Positions 56,277 to 64,000 of a stretch of DNA of 64,000 bases are shown here, one piece after another. The DNA lies in NCBI RefSeq assembly GCF_000055945.1, contig NC_008011.1, forward strand, positions 1,338,501 through 1,402,500. The letters are read 5' to 3'. The DNA comes from Lawsonia intracellularis PHE/MN1-00. Lineage in GTDB: Bacteria; Desulfobacterota; Desulfovibrionia; Desulfovibrionales; Desulfovibrionaceae. Made by a program: the position numbers and the translations under genes. The notes below the pieces were generated by a model, which had not been told where the DNA came from, searched no databases, and was given only the letters and a program-made list of their open reading frames with translations. Position 1 is the stretch's first letter, and every line of letters begins with the position of its first letter.

Positions 56277-57350
56277 TTGACACGTGTTATTGTAGTTGAT
56301 GACTCTGCATTTTTTAGAAGCTCTATTACTAAAATGCTAACTCAAGATTCAGAAATTGAAGTTATTGGAGTTGCAAAAGATGGTATAGAAGGTCTTGAGA
56401 AGATAAAAAACCTTAAACCTGATGTTGTTACTATGGATATTGAAATGCCAAAACTTGATGGTATTTCAACTTTAAAAATTATTATGGATGAAATGCCATT
56501 ACCTGTAATTATGGTCAGTTCCTTAACAAAAGAAGGAGCTGAAGCAACATTAAAAGCTCTTGAGTTTGGAGCTGTTGATTTTATCCCAAAGTATCCAGGT
56601 AATAGCTTGGCAAGTATGGACTTAGCAGCACTATCATCAGATCTGTGTACAAAGGTCAAAGCTGTTGCAGCACGAGCAAAACGCTTTCCATTAAAGCGGA
56701 TAAGGAAAGATAAAGTACCTATTATCTCTCCTGTAAAAAAAGATTTTTTTACATCACCTAATCATTCAGAAAGGTCTAGGAGAGATATTATTGCCATTGG
56801 TGTTTCAACAGGAGGACCTCCAGCTGTACAAAAGGTTCTTTCAGAGCTTCCAGAAACATTTCCAGCTTGTATTCTTATTGCTCAACATATGCCAGCAGCT
56901 TTTACAAAACCTTTTGCAGAACGACTTAACAGTATGTGTAAAATTTCTGTAAAAGAAGCCGAGCATGGTAATCCTATAAAAAATGGCATAGCTTATGTAT
57001 GTCCGGGTGGAAGACATTTACGCTTAGACTTGAAAGGTGCTTTACCTCAGATTTCTGTGGTTTCTGAACCATCAACAGCTCTTTATAAGCCATCTGCTAA
57101 TGTTCTTATGGAGTCAGTTGGTAAAAGCATGGGTGGAAGATCTGTTGGAGTTATTATGACAGGTATGGGAAGTGATGGGGTTGAAGGGATGAGAGTACTT
57201 AAATCTAAAGGAGGATTTGTTATTGCTCAGAGTGAAGCTTCATGTGTTGTTTATGGTATGCCAAAAGCAATAGTAGATGGTGGTCTTGCGGATGAAGTTG
57301 TTGATCTTGATAACATTGCGGAAAGGGTAGCTTCGGCTCTTTATAAATAA
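56277..57350 (+). CDS. cheB: Chemotaxis response regulator / protein-glutamate methylesterase CheB
   Basis: Removes methyl groups from chemoreceptors when phosphorylated, for adaptation. A TTG start at 56277 is supported by GGAG seven bases upstream and by the protein beginning TRVIVVDDSAFFR. The receiver has Asp54 (VVTMDIEMPKLDG). The methylesterase catalytic residues are Ser in GVSTGGPPAVQ, His in AQHMPAAFT and Asp in TGMGSDG. Length is 357 residues. It is the first gene of the chemotaxis operon. Confidence 0.94.
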   Translation: MTRVIVVDDSAFFRSSITKMLTQDSEIEVIGVAKDGIEGLEKIKNLKPDVVTMDIEMPKLDGISTLKIIMDEMPLPVIMVSSLTKEGAEATLKALEFGAVDFIPKYPGNSLASMDLAALSSDLCTKVKAVAARAKRFPLKRIRKDKVPIISPVKKDFFTSPNHSERSRRDIIAIGVSTGGPPAVQKVLSELPETFPACILIAQHMPAAFTKPFAERLNSMCKISVKEAEHGNPIKNGIAYVCPGGRHLRLDLKGALPQISVVSEPSTALYKPSANVLMESVGKSMGGRSVGVIMTGMGSDGVEGMRVLKSKGGFVIAQSEASCVVYGMPKAIVDGGLADEVVDLDNIAERVASALYK

Positions 57351-57373
57351 TATATCTGTTGAGAGTCATTATC

Positions 57374-59326
57374 ATGATAAATCATAATGTGGAACAGATA
57401 ACACAAGAAATTTTGACACGACTTGAGAGTGATAAGTCAGATGAAATTCGTTCTGCAGCTTTTGAAGCAGCTGAACTAAAGGCTTCTGACAGTATTCCTT
57501 TGTTAATAAAACATCTCCAGAGTCCAAATTTTGGAGTACAGGAAGCTGCAGAATATGCAATAAGAAAGATTAGGGGAGTAGAGACAGTACAATCTTTAAT
57601 ACCACTATTACGGTTAGAAGATGTTGCAATTCGTAATAGCGCTATAGATATTTTACAAGAAATTGGCGCTGATGATCTCAATACTTTATATAAATTACTT
57701 CATGATCAAGATGTTGATATACGTATATTTGTAGCTGATATTTTAGGATCTGTAGGATCGTTTTCAGCTGTAAGTATGCTTATAGAAGTGCTCGAGAATG
57801 ATACAGATGTAAATGTACGTTATCAAGCATGTATAAGCCTTGGTAAGTTAGGATATAGTGAAGCTAAGGGTGCATTAAGTAATGCTCTTGAAAAAGACGA
57901 AGATTGGGTTCAATTTGCTGCAGTTGAAGCACTTACAAAACTAAAGGCTAACGCTTGTGTCGACATTTTGTTAGCTGCACTCCCCAAAAGTTCTGACTTT
58001 GTTGCTAGTACAATAATTAATGCATTAGGTATAATTGGGAATATGTTATCAGTGCCTGTTCTACTTCAACAACTTGATAAGAGTACAGGGCCGCTTCGAA
58101 ATGCTACTGTTAAGGCTATAATACAAATTATTGGTGCTCCGTCTCTTGGTCTTTTAGGAGAGAAAGATTTAGATAAGCTATATACATACCTTCTTGTTGC
58201 CCTTGAAGATGAAGATGAAGAGATTGTTCTTGTTGCGTTCACAGGTCTTTCTTTCTTTCAAGGTAAGGAAGCAACAACACGTAAGGTTTTTGAGCGTATT
58301 CAAAAAATGGACTCTCTTCATGATGCTGATCTTTTATCAGCAGCCATTAAATGTCTCATAGATGTTGGTTATAATAGTGCTTTGAAAGAAGGAATTTTTT
58401 CTAAAAATGAAGAAGTTGTTAAAGTTGCTATTGAAGTATGTGGTAGTATAGGTGACCAAGATTGTGTAGGACTTTTTATTGAATCTTTTTGGATTTTACC
58501 ATTAGAACTACAGAGGTTTGTTATAAATTATCTTGTTAATATTGCAGATACATCTAATCTTAGTTTTTTTACTGAAGTATTATCACGACATACAGATATT
58601 TCTATTATTAAAGCTGCACTTCTCTTCTTGGGAAAACAATTATCGCCTGCTTTATCTTCTGATATACTAAGCTATCTTTATCATCCAGATGTTGAGGTTA
58701 GAAAAACAGCACTTGAGGCCTGTCTGGCTTTGAATGATGAACAGATAAATAAACAAGTTATTGAGTTATTTTTTAATGAAGATCCTTCACTTAGAATGTT
58801 AGCAATATATGCAATGGGTAAAATAAGTCCAGAAACATATGTAAACTCTTTATTATTAGCTTTAAAGGATAGTTCAGGCGAAGTAAGAAGAGCTGCTATT
58901 GAATCATTAGGAGAGCTTTCTAAAATAACTCCTGAACTCTTTGAATCTATCTCCTCTATTGTATATGATGAATGCAAGGAAGTACGATTAGCTTTAATTA
59001 ATTTGGCAAAAAAGATAGGAACACAACAATCATTATCTTTTATTATCAATATGTTGGAAGATAGTGATAGTTGGGTGGTGATCAGGGCAATAGAGGCATT
59101 AATTGATTATAAAACAGAAGAAGTAGCAGTATTAGCTATCATTAATAGATTAGAAAATGCTGATGTTCTTGTGACAATGAAGATTATTGAAGCACTTGGG
59201 ATTATAGGTGGAAAGCTTGCTTTCCAAGCTTTGTTAAACCTTATTAATCATGAGAACCCTGATATCCAACAAGCAGTTTCTGATGCATTAAGTTATATTC
59301 AGGAAGAGCAAGGAGAAGATTTTTAA
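57374..59326 (+). CDS. HEAT-repeat protein of the chemotaxis operon
   Basis: A protein of 650 residues (ATG 57374; a TTG at 57359 is in frame) built almost entirely of HEAT-type repeats, for example LIEVLENDTDVNVRYQACISLGKLG and SLLLALKDSSGEVRRAAIESLGEL (each split by its own helix pair). There are roughly twenty helices, a curved scaffold for protein binding. It lies between cheB and cheR and shares one base with the cheR start (TAATG). It carries no signal peptide. A scaffold role in the chemotaxis array is inferred from position. Confidence 0.8.
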   Translation: MINHNVEQITQEILTRLESDKSDEIRSAAFEAAELKASDSIPLLIKHLQSPNFGVQEAAEYAIRKIRGVETVQSLIPLLRLEDVAIRNSAIDILQEIGADDLNTLYKLLHDQDVDIRIFVADILGSVGSFSAVSMLIEVLENDTDVNVRYQACISLGKLGYSEAKGALSNALEKDEDWVQFAAVEALTKLKANACVDILLAALPKSSDFVASTIINALGIIGNMLSVPVLLQQLDKSTGPLRNATVKAIIQIIGAPSLGLLGEKDLDKLYTYLLVALEDEDEEIVLVAFTGLSFFQGKEATTRKVFERIQKMDSLHDADLLSAAIKCLIDVGYNSALKEGIFSKNEEVVKVAIEVCGSIGDQDCVGLFIESFWILPLELQRFVINYLVNIADTSNLSFFTEVLSRHTDISIIKAALLFLGKQLSPALSSDILSYLYHPDVEVRKTALEACLALNDEQINKQVIELFFNEDPSLRMLAIYAMGKISPETYVNSLLLALKDSSGEVRRAAIESLGELSKITPELFESISSIVYDECKEVRLALINLAKKIGTQQSLSFIINMLEDSDSWVVIRAIEALIDYKTEEVAVLAIINRLENADVLVTMKIIEALGIIGGKLAFQALLNLINHENPDIQQAVSDALSYIQEEQGEDF

Positions 59327-60201
59327 TGGCACTTCCAATTGAAACAACATCACTTCGTTCTAGCCCTGGAATTACAGACAGCGAGTTCAAACAATTACGT
59401 GATTTTATACATCAGAAAAGCGGTATTTTTATTGCCGATAACAGGAAATATCTTATAGAAAATAGACTTGTAGGACGTATTAGAGCTTTAAATCTTAAAA
59501 GTTATGGAGAGTATTATAGTTATTTAAAATTTGATCCTAATAGGCAAACAGAGCTTACATATCTATTTAATGCAGTTACAACAAATGAAACAAGTTTTTT
59601 TCGCAACCCTCCTCAACTTGAAGTATTTCAGAAGGTGGTTTTGACAAGGGTTATAGAAGAAGCAAAAAAGAGTGGACGTAAAAAGTTGCGTATTTGGTCG
59701 GCAGGATGTTCTTCAGGTGAAGAACCCTATACCATTGCTATTATTATCCATGAACTATTATGTACTGAAATTAGTCATTGGGATATTAAAATTACAGCTA
59801 ATGATTTATCTGAGTCAGTATTATCTATAGCAAAAGAAGGGTTATATTCAGAGTATAGTTTAAGAACAACACCAAAGCATATTATAGATAAATATTTCAC
59901 TAGGGAAGGACAAGGATATCGTATAAAGTCTAATATTAAATCACTTGTTTCTTTTGGAACTATTAATTTAAAAGATAAGGTTCAAGTAAGCCGAGTTGAG
60001 CGTTCACAAATAGTCTTTTGCAGAAATGTTATCATTTATTTTGATGATGAAATGAAAAAGCAGGTTATATCTGCTTTTTATGATAATCTTCTGCCAGGAG
60101 GGGAGCTTATTATTGGACATTCAGAATCACTACATAGTATTACAAAAGCATTTAAGCTAGAACATCATACAGGAACAATCATTTATCGTAAACAAGATTA
60201 G
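59326..60201 (+). CDS. cheR: Chemotaxis methyltransferase CheR
   Basis: Methylates receptor glutamates for adaptation. The N-terminal CheR_N domain is followed by the SAM domain with IWSAGCSSGEEPYTIAIII and ITANDLSESVLSIAKEG. The later block VFCRNVIIYFDDEMKKQVI is characteristic. Length is 291 residues. Its stop immediately precedes the first in-frame ATG of the ParA-like gene. Confidence 0.94.
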   Translation: MALPIETTSLRSSPGITDSEFKQLRDFIHQKSGIFIADNRKYLIENRLVGRIRALNLKSYGEYYSYLKFDPNRQTELTYLFNAVTTNETSFFRNPPQLEVFQKVVLTRVIEEAKKSGRKKLRIWSAGCSSGEEPYTIAIIIHELLCTEISHWDIKITANDLSESVLSIAKEGLYSEYSLRTTPKHIIDKYFTREGQGYRIKSNIKSLVSFGTINLKDKVQVSRVERSQIVFCRNVIIYFDDEMKKQVISAFYDNLLPGGELIIGHSESLHSITKAFKLEHHTGTIIYRKQD

Positions 60202-60987
60202 ATGGTAAGTATAATTATGAAAATAATTGCTATTGCTAATCAGAAAGGAGGAGTAGGAAAAACAACAACAGCACTCTCGCTTGTTGCAGCTCTTACAAGA
60301 AAAAAGAAAAAAGTACTTTTTATTGATCTTGATCCTCATGTTTGTGCATCTGTACATTTACGATATTATCCAAAAGGGCAAGTCAATACCTTATATCAAA
60401 TACTTATTGCAAATAGGGAAGAGCTTCCTCTTATATGGTCAAAGGTTATTTTAAAGAGAGACAGTCAAGCATGGGATGTTGTTTCTGGAGATACTAGACT
60501 ATCTGAAATGGAGAGTATATTGCACCCTTTTAAAAGAAAAGGTTTTATTTTGAAATATGCGTTATCATTATTATCAGATAAATATGATTTTATTATTATA
60601 GACTGTCCTCCACAGTCAGGAGTGTTACTTATAAATGCATTAGTAGCTGCAGACTTATTACTTATTCCTATTCAGACTGATTTTTTAGCGTTACATGGAT
60701 TAAAATTACTTTGTGATACTGTGAAAATAATAAATAGGAGACTACAACAGCCAATACCGTATCGTGCAGTTGCAACAATGTATGATAAGCGTACGAAAGC
60801 TTGTAGACATATATTAGAAGTATTACAATTAAAGATGAAAAATATTATGTTTTCTACTGTAGTTCCTATAGATACAAAGTTAAAAGAAGCAAGTACAGCA
60901 GGAAAGGTTATTTTTGAATATGATGCTTTTTCTAGAGGAGCTTTGGCTTATGAGTCATTGGCAGAAGAAGTAGTATCATTATGGTAA
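60202..60987 (+). CDS. ParA-family ATPase in the chemotaxis operon (ParC-like)
   Basis: Deviant-Walker ATPase that positions protein assemblies. The Walker A is QKGGVGKTTTALSLVAAL, with FIDLDPH and IIIDCPPQSG as the other nucleotide motifs. Start may be ATG 60202, abutting the cheR stop, or ATG 60217 (MKIIAIANQKGG), which fits the family better. Length is 256-261 residues. The genes around it (cheR before, a CheW-like protein after) resemble the Vibrio ParC system, which localises chemotaxis arrays at the pole. That role is inference. Confidence 0.82.
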   Translation: MVSIIMKIIAIANQKGGVGKTTTALSLVAALTRKKKKVLFIDLDPHVCASVHLRYYPKGQVNTLYQILIANREELPLIWSKVILKRDSQAWDVVSGDTRLSEMESILHPFKRKGFILKYALSLLSDKYDFIIIDCPPQSGVLLINALVAADLLLIPIQTDFLALHGLKLLCDTVKIINRRLQQPIPYRAVATMYDKRTKACRHILEVLQLKMKNIMFSTVVPIDTKLKEASTAGKVIFEYDAFSRGALAYESLAEEVVSLW

Positions 60988-61661
60988 AATCTCCAATGGA
61001 ATATTTTGAAGAGCAACTTCTTGATTTTAGTGATGTTGATACTAATGGAGTGGCTGAAGCAGAACAATATATAGTACAGAATTATCTGGGGCAAGATGAA
61101 TTTTTAGATTCAGAGTATACCACAATATCAGAAAGGGGTAGTGGAGAAGAAAGAAGCATTATACAAGAGGCGTTAGTAACTAATGATTATGTGGTTACAG
61201 ATAAGTATATCCAAAGCATACCAGAAATTCAGCTAGTAGGTTTTCAGCTTGGTAGTCAGTTATATTCTATACCTACAGTTGTAGTACAGGAGGTTGTTAG
61301 AAAAGTCCCGATCTTTAAACTTCCTGCTTCTTCAAAGGTTGTTTCTGGGGTTATTAAGTTACGTGGATATATTACACCTATTGTACAGGTATCTAGTTTA
61401 CTTAATATAACTAAAAATTTTTTAGGTGAAGGTTCTATGTTTACACTTATTTGTAATTACAAAGCCTTTCAGTTTGGTATTCCAATAGATAATATTCATC
61501 ATATGTATCGAGTTATTCATGAAGATATTCAGTGGAGTGTAGACTCATTATTAGGTGTGGCAGGAGAATACATTATTGGTTTATTTAAGTTATATGAGAA
61601 GCTTATACCTATATTATCTATTGAGCGTATTATTACAGATGTATTCCAAAGGAAGGTGTAG
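60981..61661 (+). CDS. CheW-like protein with acidic N-terminal extension (ParP-like candidate)
   Basis: A 226-residue protein. The first 85 residues are acidic and probably unstructured. Residues of about 85-225 form a CheW-like domain (LVGFQLGSQLYSIPTVVVQEV, PASSKVVSGVIKLRGYITPIV). In Vibrio, ParP has this layout, with a C-terminal CheW-like domain binding CheA and an N-terminal part binding ParC. It overlaps the ParA-like gene by seven bases. It may alternatively be the operon's CheW. Confidence 0.78.
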   Translation: MVKSPMEYFEEQLLDFSDVDTNGVAEAEQYIVQNYLGQDEFLDSEYTTISERGSGEERSIIQEALVTNDYVVTDKYIQSIPEIQLVGFQLGSQLYSIPTVVVQEVVRKVPIFKLPASSKVVSGVIKLRGYITPIVQVSSLLNITKNFLGEGSMFTLICNYKAFQFGIPIDNIHHMYRVIHEDIQWSVDSLLGVAGEYIIGLFKLYEKLIPILSIERIITDVFQRKV

Positions 61662-61671
61662 GAGGGGGGAA

Positions 61672-62040
61672 ATGAGTAAACATATCCTTGTAGTGGATGA
61701 CTCTAAGACTGTACGTAATCTTATGTCATTTGTTTTCAAAAGCAAAGGGTATCAGGTTACAACAGCTGAAGATGGTTTAGATGGACTTGAAAAACTTTAT
61801 TCTGTCGATAAAGTAGATCTTATAGTTTCTGATATAAATATGCCTCGGATGGATGGATTTACTTTTATAAAAAGTGTCCGTGAGCAAGATTTATATAGAA
61901 ATATACCAATTATTATTCTTTCGACAGAGAAAGAAGATGAGGATATAAAAAAAGGTATGAAGTTTGGTGCTAACTTATATATGGTAAAACCAGCTCAGCC
62001 TGATACACTTGTCCGTAATATAAAAATGTTATTAGGTTAA
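61672..62040 (+). CDS. cheY: Chemotaxis response regulator CheY
   Basis: Single-domain receiver that would bind the flagellar switch when phosphorylated. I place the start at ATG 61672, which has a strong GGAGGGGGG site and gives MSKHILVVDDSKTVR; the open frame runs upstream through the preceding gene but without similarity. The phosphoacceptor is Asp54 (IVSDINMPRMDG), with Asp9-Asp10 and Lys in YMVKPAQ. Length is 122 residues. Confidence 0.93.
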   Translation: MSKHILVVDDSKTVRNLMSFVFKSKGYQVTTAEDGLDGLEKLYSVDKVDLIVSDINMPRMDGFTFIKSVREQDLYRNIPIIILSTEKEDEDIKKGMKFGANLYMVKPAQPDTLVRNIKMLLG

Positions 62041-62093
62041 AGGGTAATCTTTGTTTTAGTCTTGTGCACATTTTATACAAAAGGTATGTTGTT

Positions 62094-62708
62094 ATGAGCC
62101 AAGATTTTATGGATCCCGAACTATTTGCTGACTTCATAATTGAAGCAAAAGAGCATCTTGAAACAATAGAGCCTAATTTGCTTGAATTAGAAAAGTCTCC
62201 AAATAACTTAGCATTACTTAATGAAATTTTTCGTCCAATGCATTCCCTTAAGGGAGCTTCAGGTTTTCTTGGTTTAAATAAAATCAATCATCTTGCACAT
62301 AAAGCTGAAAACATCCTTGATGAGCTTAGAAAAGGTGAAATGGTTATTACATCAGAAATTATGGATGTAATCCTTTCAGCCACTGATGCCTTAAGCCAAA
62401 TGATCTATAATTTAGAAAAGACTTCGTCTGAAGGGGATGTAGAAACAGAATCAATTATGAATCTTATTGATGCCATAATGAGTGGAGAACTAAATGTTAC
62501 AGCGACAATAGTTCAACCAACTCAAGATACAGAGAGTAATACTAGTGAAAGTAAGACCCAATTAACTACAGTGCTAGAGGCTGTTGATCAGCCAGCTACT
62601 CCAGTTCCTTTGGAGATGATAGATGTTAGTCCTGTTAATCAAGTTGAAACAAAAGTTGAAGCTATTCCTTCACATGAAAAAAAAAATAGAGAACTTATCT
62701 TCCCATGA
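62094..62708 (+). CDS. cheA: CheA histidine kinase, N-terminal part (frame ends after A10 tract)
   Basis: The first part of CheA. It starts at ATG 62094 (MSQDFMDPELFADF); an in-frame GTG at 62064 is upstream. Residues 1-125 form the Hpt (P1) domain with phosphohistidine His50 in MHSLKGASGFLG (codon at 62241). A Ser/Thr/Pro-rich linker follows. The frame then ends at 62708, shortly after a run of ten A residues (62677-62686). Read through a run of nine or with a one-base slip, it would continue in frame into the next feature. Alone it would be an Hpt protein lacking the kinase. Confidence 0.85.
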   Translation: MSQDFMDPELFADFIIEAKEHLETIEPNLLELEKSPNNLALLNEIFRPMHSLKGASGFLGLNKINHLAHKAENILDELRKGEMVITSEIMDVILSATDALSQMIYNLEKTSSEGDVETESIMNLIDAIMSGELNVTATIVQPTQDTESNTSESKTQLTTVLEAVDQPATPVPLEMIDVSPVNQVETKVEAIPSHEKKNRELIFP

Positions 62709-64000
62709 ATGGATTAACAGTTTAGAACTTAAAGAGTCATATGCCCTCATAGCTTTTGGGGAAGGACATCTCAAAGACTTTATTGATGAAGCTGTAGAAA
62801 TTACAGAAAATTTAACTACAGGACTTTTAGATATTGAAAAAGACTTAGGTAGTGATCCAGAAATAATCAACGATTTATTCCGTTATTTTCATAATTTGAA
62901 GGGTAATAGTGGTATTATTGGTTTTCATGAATTGAATAGCCTCACTCATGAAGCAGAAACATTGTTGAATCGAGTTAGACATGGAGAAATGGTAGCTACT
63001 CATGAGTTAATCGATTTGTTACTTTTGGTTGTAGATGTAATAGATAGTTTAGTAGAGCGTATAGAGAGTTCTACAGGTATTGTACAGCCATTTGATATCT
63101 CAGAGATCCTTGTTTGTTTGCAATCTGCTGTTGCAGGCAAAGATATAACATTGCCTAAAGCCCTTATTGGTTCATTAAATACAGTGGATTCATTAGAGCA
63201 AAATAGTATTGAGCATGGAGTGGAGACTATTGAAAATCAAGTTTCCCAGACAAGCACTGAGTCTTCATCAGCTTTTAATTCTTCAGATAAAGAAAATGAA
63301 ATAGCTTTTGCAGTAACGGTTAAACAGCAGCAATCAACTATACATGCTGCACTTGAAGCACTTGCTCAAGATAGCAGTCAGAGAGAGTACATTGATGCTT
63401 TATATCGTTCTTTAATATCTATTCAAAATGCTGCAGGAGTTATGGGTTATGACGAATTAAAAGTATATGCTGAAAGGACAGCAGGGCTTGTTGCTCAAGG
63501 AAGAGATTCTGGTATTGATTTTTCTCTGATGCTAGACATCTTAACTCAAGAAGTAGCTATTGTTGACGACATGATTGCAGTTATTTTAGCTGGGGACGGT
63601 ATTACCCAATTATCTTCTTCACCAATTGAGCAAAAAGAAGTTTTATCAAGTCAGGATGGTAATACTACTGATACTGTTTCCAGTACTCCTGTTGTTTCAG
63701 CAGAACACCTTACGTCTTTAAAAAGCTCTAGTCTATCAACACAAGAAAGTCCTGGTCAAATAGAGTCACATGTTCCATCTAAACCTGGCCCTGTATTAAA
63801 GACTATAAGTAATGTACCAAAAAATATAAAACCTCCTTCAGTAAAATCTTCACAAGCAAAGCCTGCTAACGCAAATGATGCTACATCAGAACAAAAATCT
63901 TCATCAACTATTCGTGTAGATCATGAAAAGTTAGATCATTTAATGAATTTAATTGGTGAACTTATTATTAATAGAAATCGTTATACAATGTTAGCAAGGC
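62674..64000 (+). CDS. cheA: CheA histidine kinase, remainder (runs off the window)
   Basis: An open frame from ATG 62674, in a different register from the preceding part, without a stop to the window end (442 codons). It begins in the A10 tract and contains a second Hpt domain (YFHNLKGNSGIIG, His codon at 62890). A third Hpt-like segment near 63320-63590 (SLISIQNAAGVMG) has Ile where the His should be. A Ser/Pro-rich linker leads to the CheA dimerisation helix RVDHEKLDHLMNLIGELIINRNR at the end. The kinase core lies beyond the window. It is either a restart product or the same protein as the first part, joined by slippage. Confidence 0.85.
   Translation, partial: MKKKIENLSSHEWINSLELKESYALIAFGEGHLKDFIDEAVEITENLTTGLLDIEKDLGSDPEIINDLFRYFHNLKGNSGIIGFHELNSLTHEAETLLNRVRHGEMVATHELIDLLLLVVDVIDSLVERIESSTGIVQPFDISEILVCLQSAVAGKDITLPKALIGSLNTVDSLEQNSIEHGVETIENQVSQTSTESSSAFNSSDKENEIAFAVTVKQQQSTIHAALEALAQDSSQREYIDALYRSLISIQNAAGVMGYDELKVYAERTAGLVAQGRDSGIDFSLMLDILTQEVAIVDDMIAVILAGDGITQLSSSPIEQKEVLSSQDGNTTDTVSSTPVVSAEHLTSLKSSSLSTQESPGQIESHVPSKPGPVLKTISNVPKNIKPPSVKSSQAKPANANDATSEQKSSSTIRVDHEKLDHLMNLIGELIINRNRYTMLAR
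62677..62686 (+). other. cheA: A10 homopolymer at the cheA frame change
   Basis: Ten consecutive A residues (62677-62686) follow CATG and precede TAG. With nine, the upstream frame would read on as HEKKIENLSSHEW into the downstream frame. It is the longest A run I noticed in coding sequence here. Confidence 0.85.

Noticed and set aside
61555..61671. Longer N-terminus for CheY
   Set aside because: It overlaps the CheW-like gene and the strong ribosome site directly precedes ATG 61672.
1..64000. CRISPR array, insertion sequence, prophage or toxin-antitoxin pair
   Set aside because: No regularly spaced repeats of CRISPR size, no transposase or phage genes and no recognisable toxin-antitoxin pair were found.

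Overview
The window is AT-rich (estimated by eye at about two thirds A+T), gene-dense bacterial chromosome. Gene content and order resemble the Desulfovibrionaceae: a class I hybrid-cluster protein, a ctpA / divergent polysaccharide deacetylase / ndk / proC block, a complete dcw cluster, and sigma-54 activators. Low GC combined with a Desulfovibrio-like gene set suggests Lawsonia intracellularis or a close relative. That identification is inference from pattern, not a database match. I see no insertion sequence, prophage, CRISPR array or rRNA operon. Two tRNA genes (Val, Asp) lie near 44.1-44.4 kb.

Layout: 1-3.1 kb holds a truncated methyltransferase, nikR, folE2 and a sigma-54 activator lacking a receiver domain. 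3.2-6.4 kb is a very large exported TPR protein. 6.4-8.9 kb (minus strand) is pyruvate kinase followed by an HD-GYP protein. 9.0-26.6 kb is the dcw cell-wall and division cluster, mraZ-rsmH-ftsL-ftsI-murE-murF-mraY-murD-ftsW-murG-murC-murB-ftsQ-ftsA-ftsZ, preceded by four 10-bp-spaced MraZ-type boxes and closed by a strong terminator. 26.7-33.3 kb is mostly minus-strand housekeeping (comF, flavoprotein, argF, ppiD) plus an NtrC-like activator whose receiver has lost its phosphorylation residues. 33.3-38.6 kb holds hcp, cheV, lpxI and gapA with repeat-bearing intergenic DNA. 38.9-44 kb is proC, ndk, a polysaccharide deacetylase, ctpA and a MagIII-like glycosylase. 44.4-55.9 kb holds copA, trmL, a MATE exporter, a DUF2156 protein, an orphan amino-acid-type ABC ATPase, prmA, secG-tpiA-rimI, a degenerate Nudix protein, mreB and a GAF protein. 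56.3 kb to the end is a chemotaxis operon: cheB, a HEAT-repeat protein, cheR, a ParA-like ATPase, a CheW-like protein, cheY and cheA.

The dcw block makes UDP-MurNAc-pentapeptide, lipid I and lipid II, then the septal transpeptidase and the FtsA/FtsZ ring. The only missing classical members are ddl and ftsB. The chemotaxis block contains the phosphorelay (CheA, CheY), adaptation enzymes (CheB, CheR) and a ParA/CheW pair resembling the ParC/ParP polar-localisation system.

The most notable observation is that cheA is split by a one-base shift at a run of ten A residues (62677-62686), followed by a long open frame that continues the CheA domain order. Other points are a GAFTHA variant in one sigma-54 activator, a pseudo-receiver in the other, a Nudix box lacking its two catalytic glutamates, and several short intergenic repeat families. 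I found no clear evidence of an entirely new multi-gene system.
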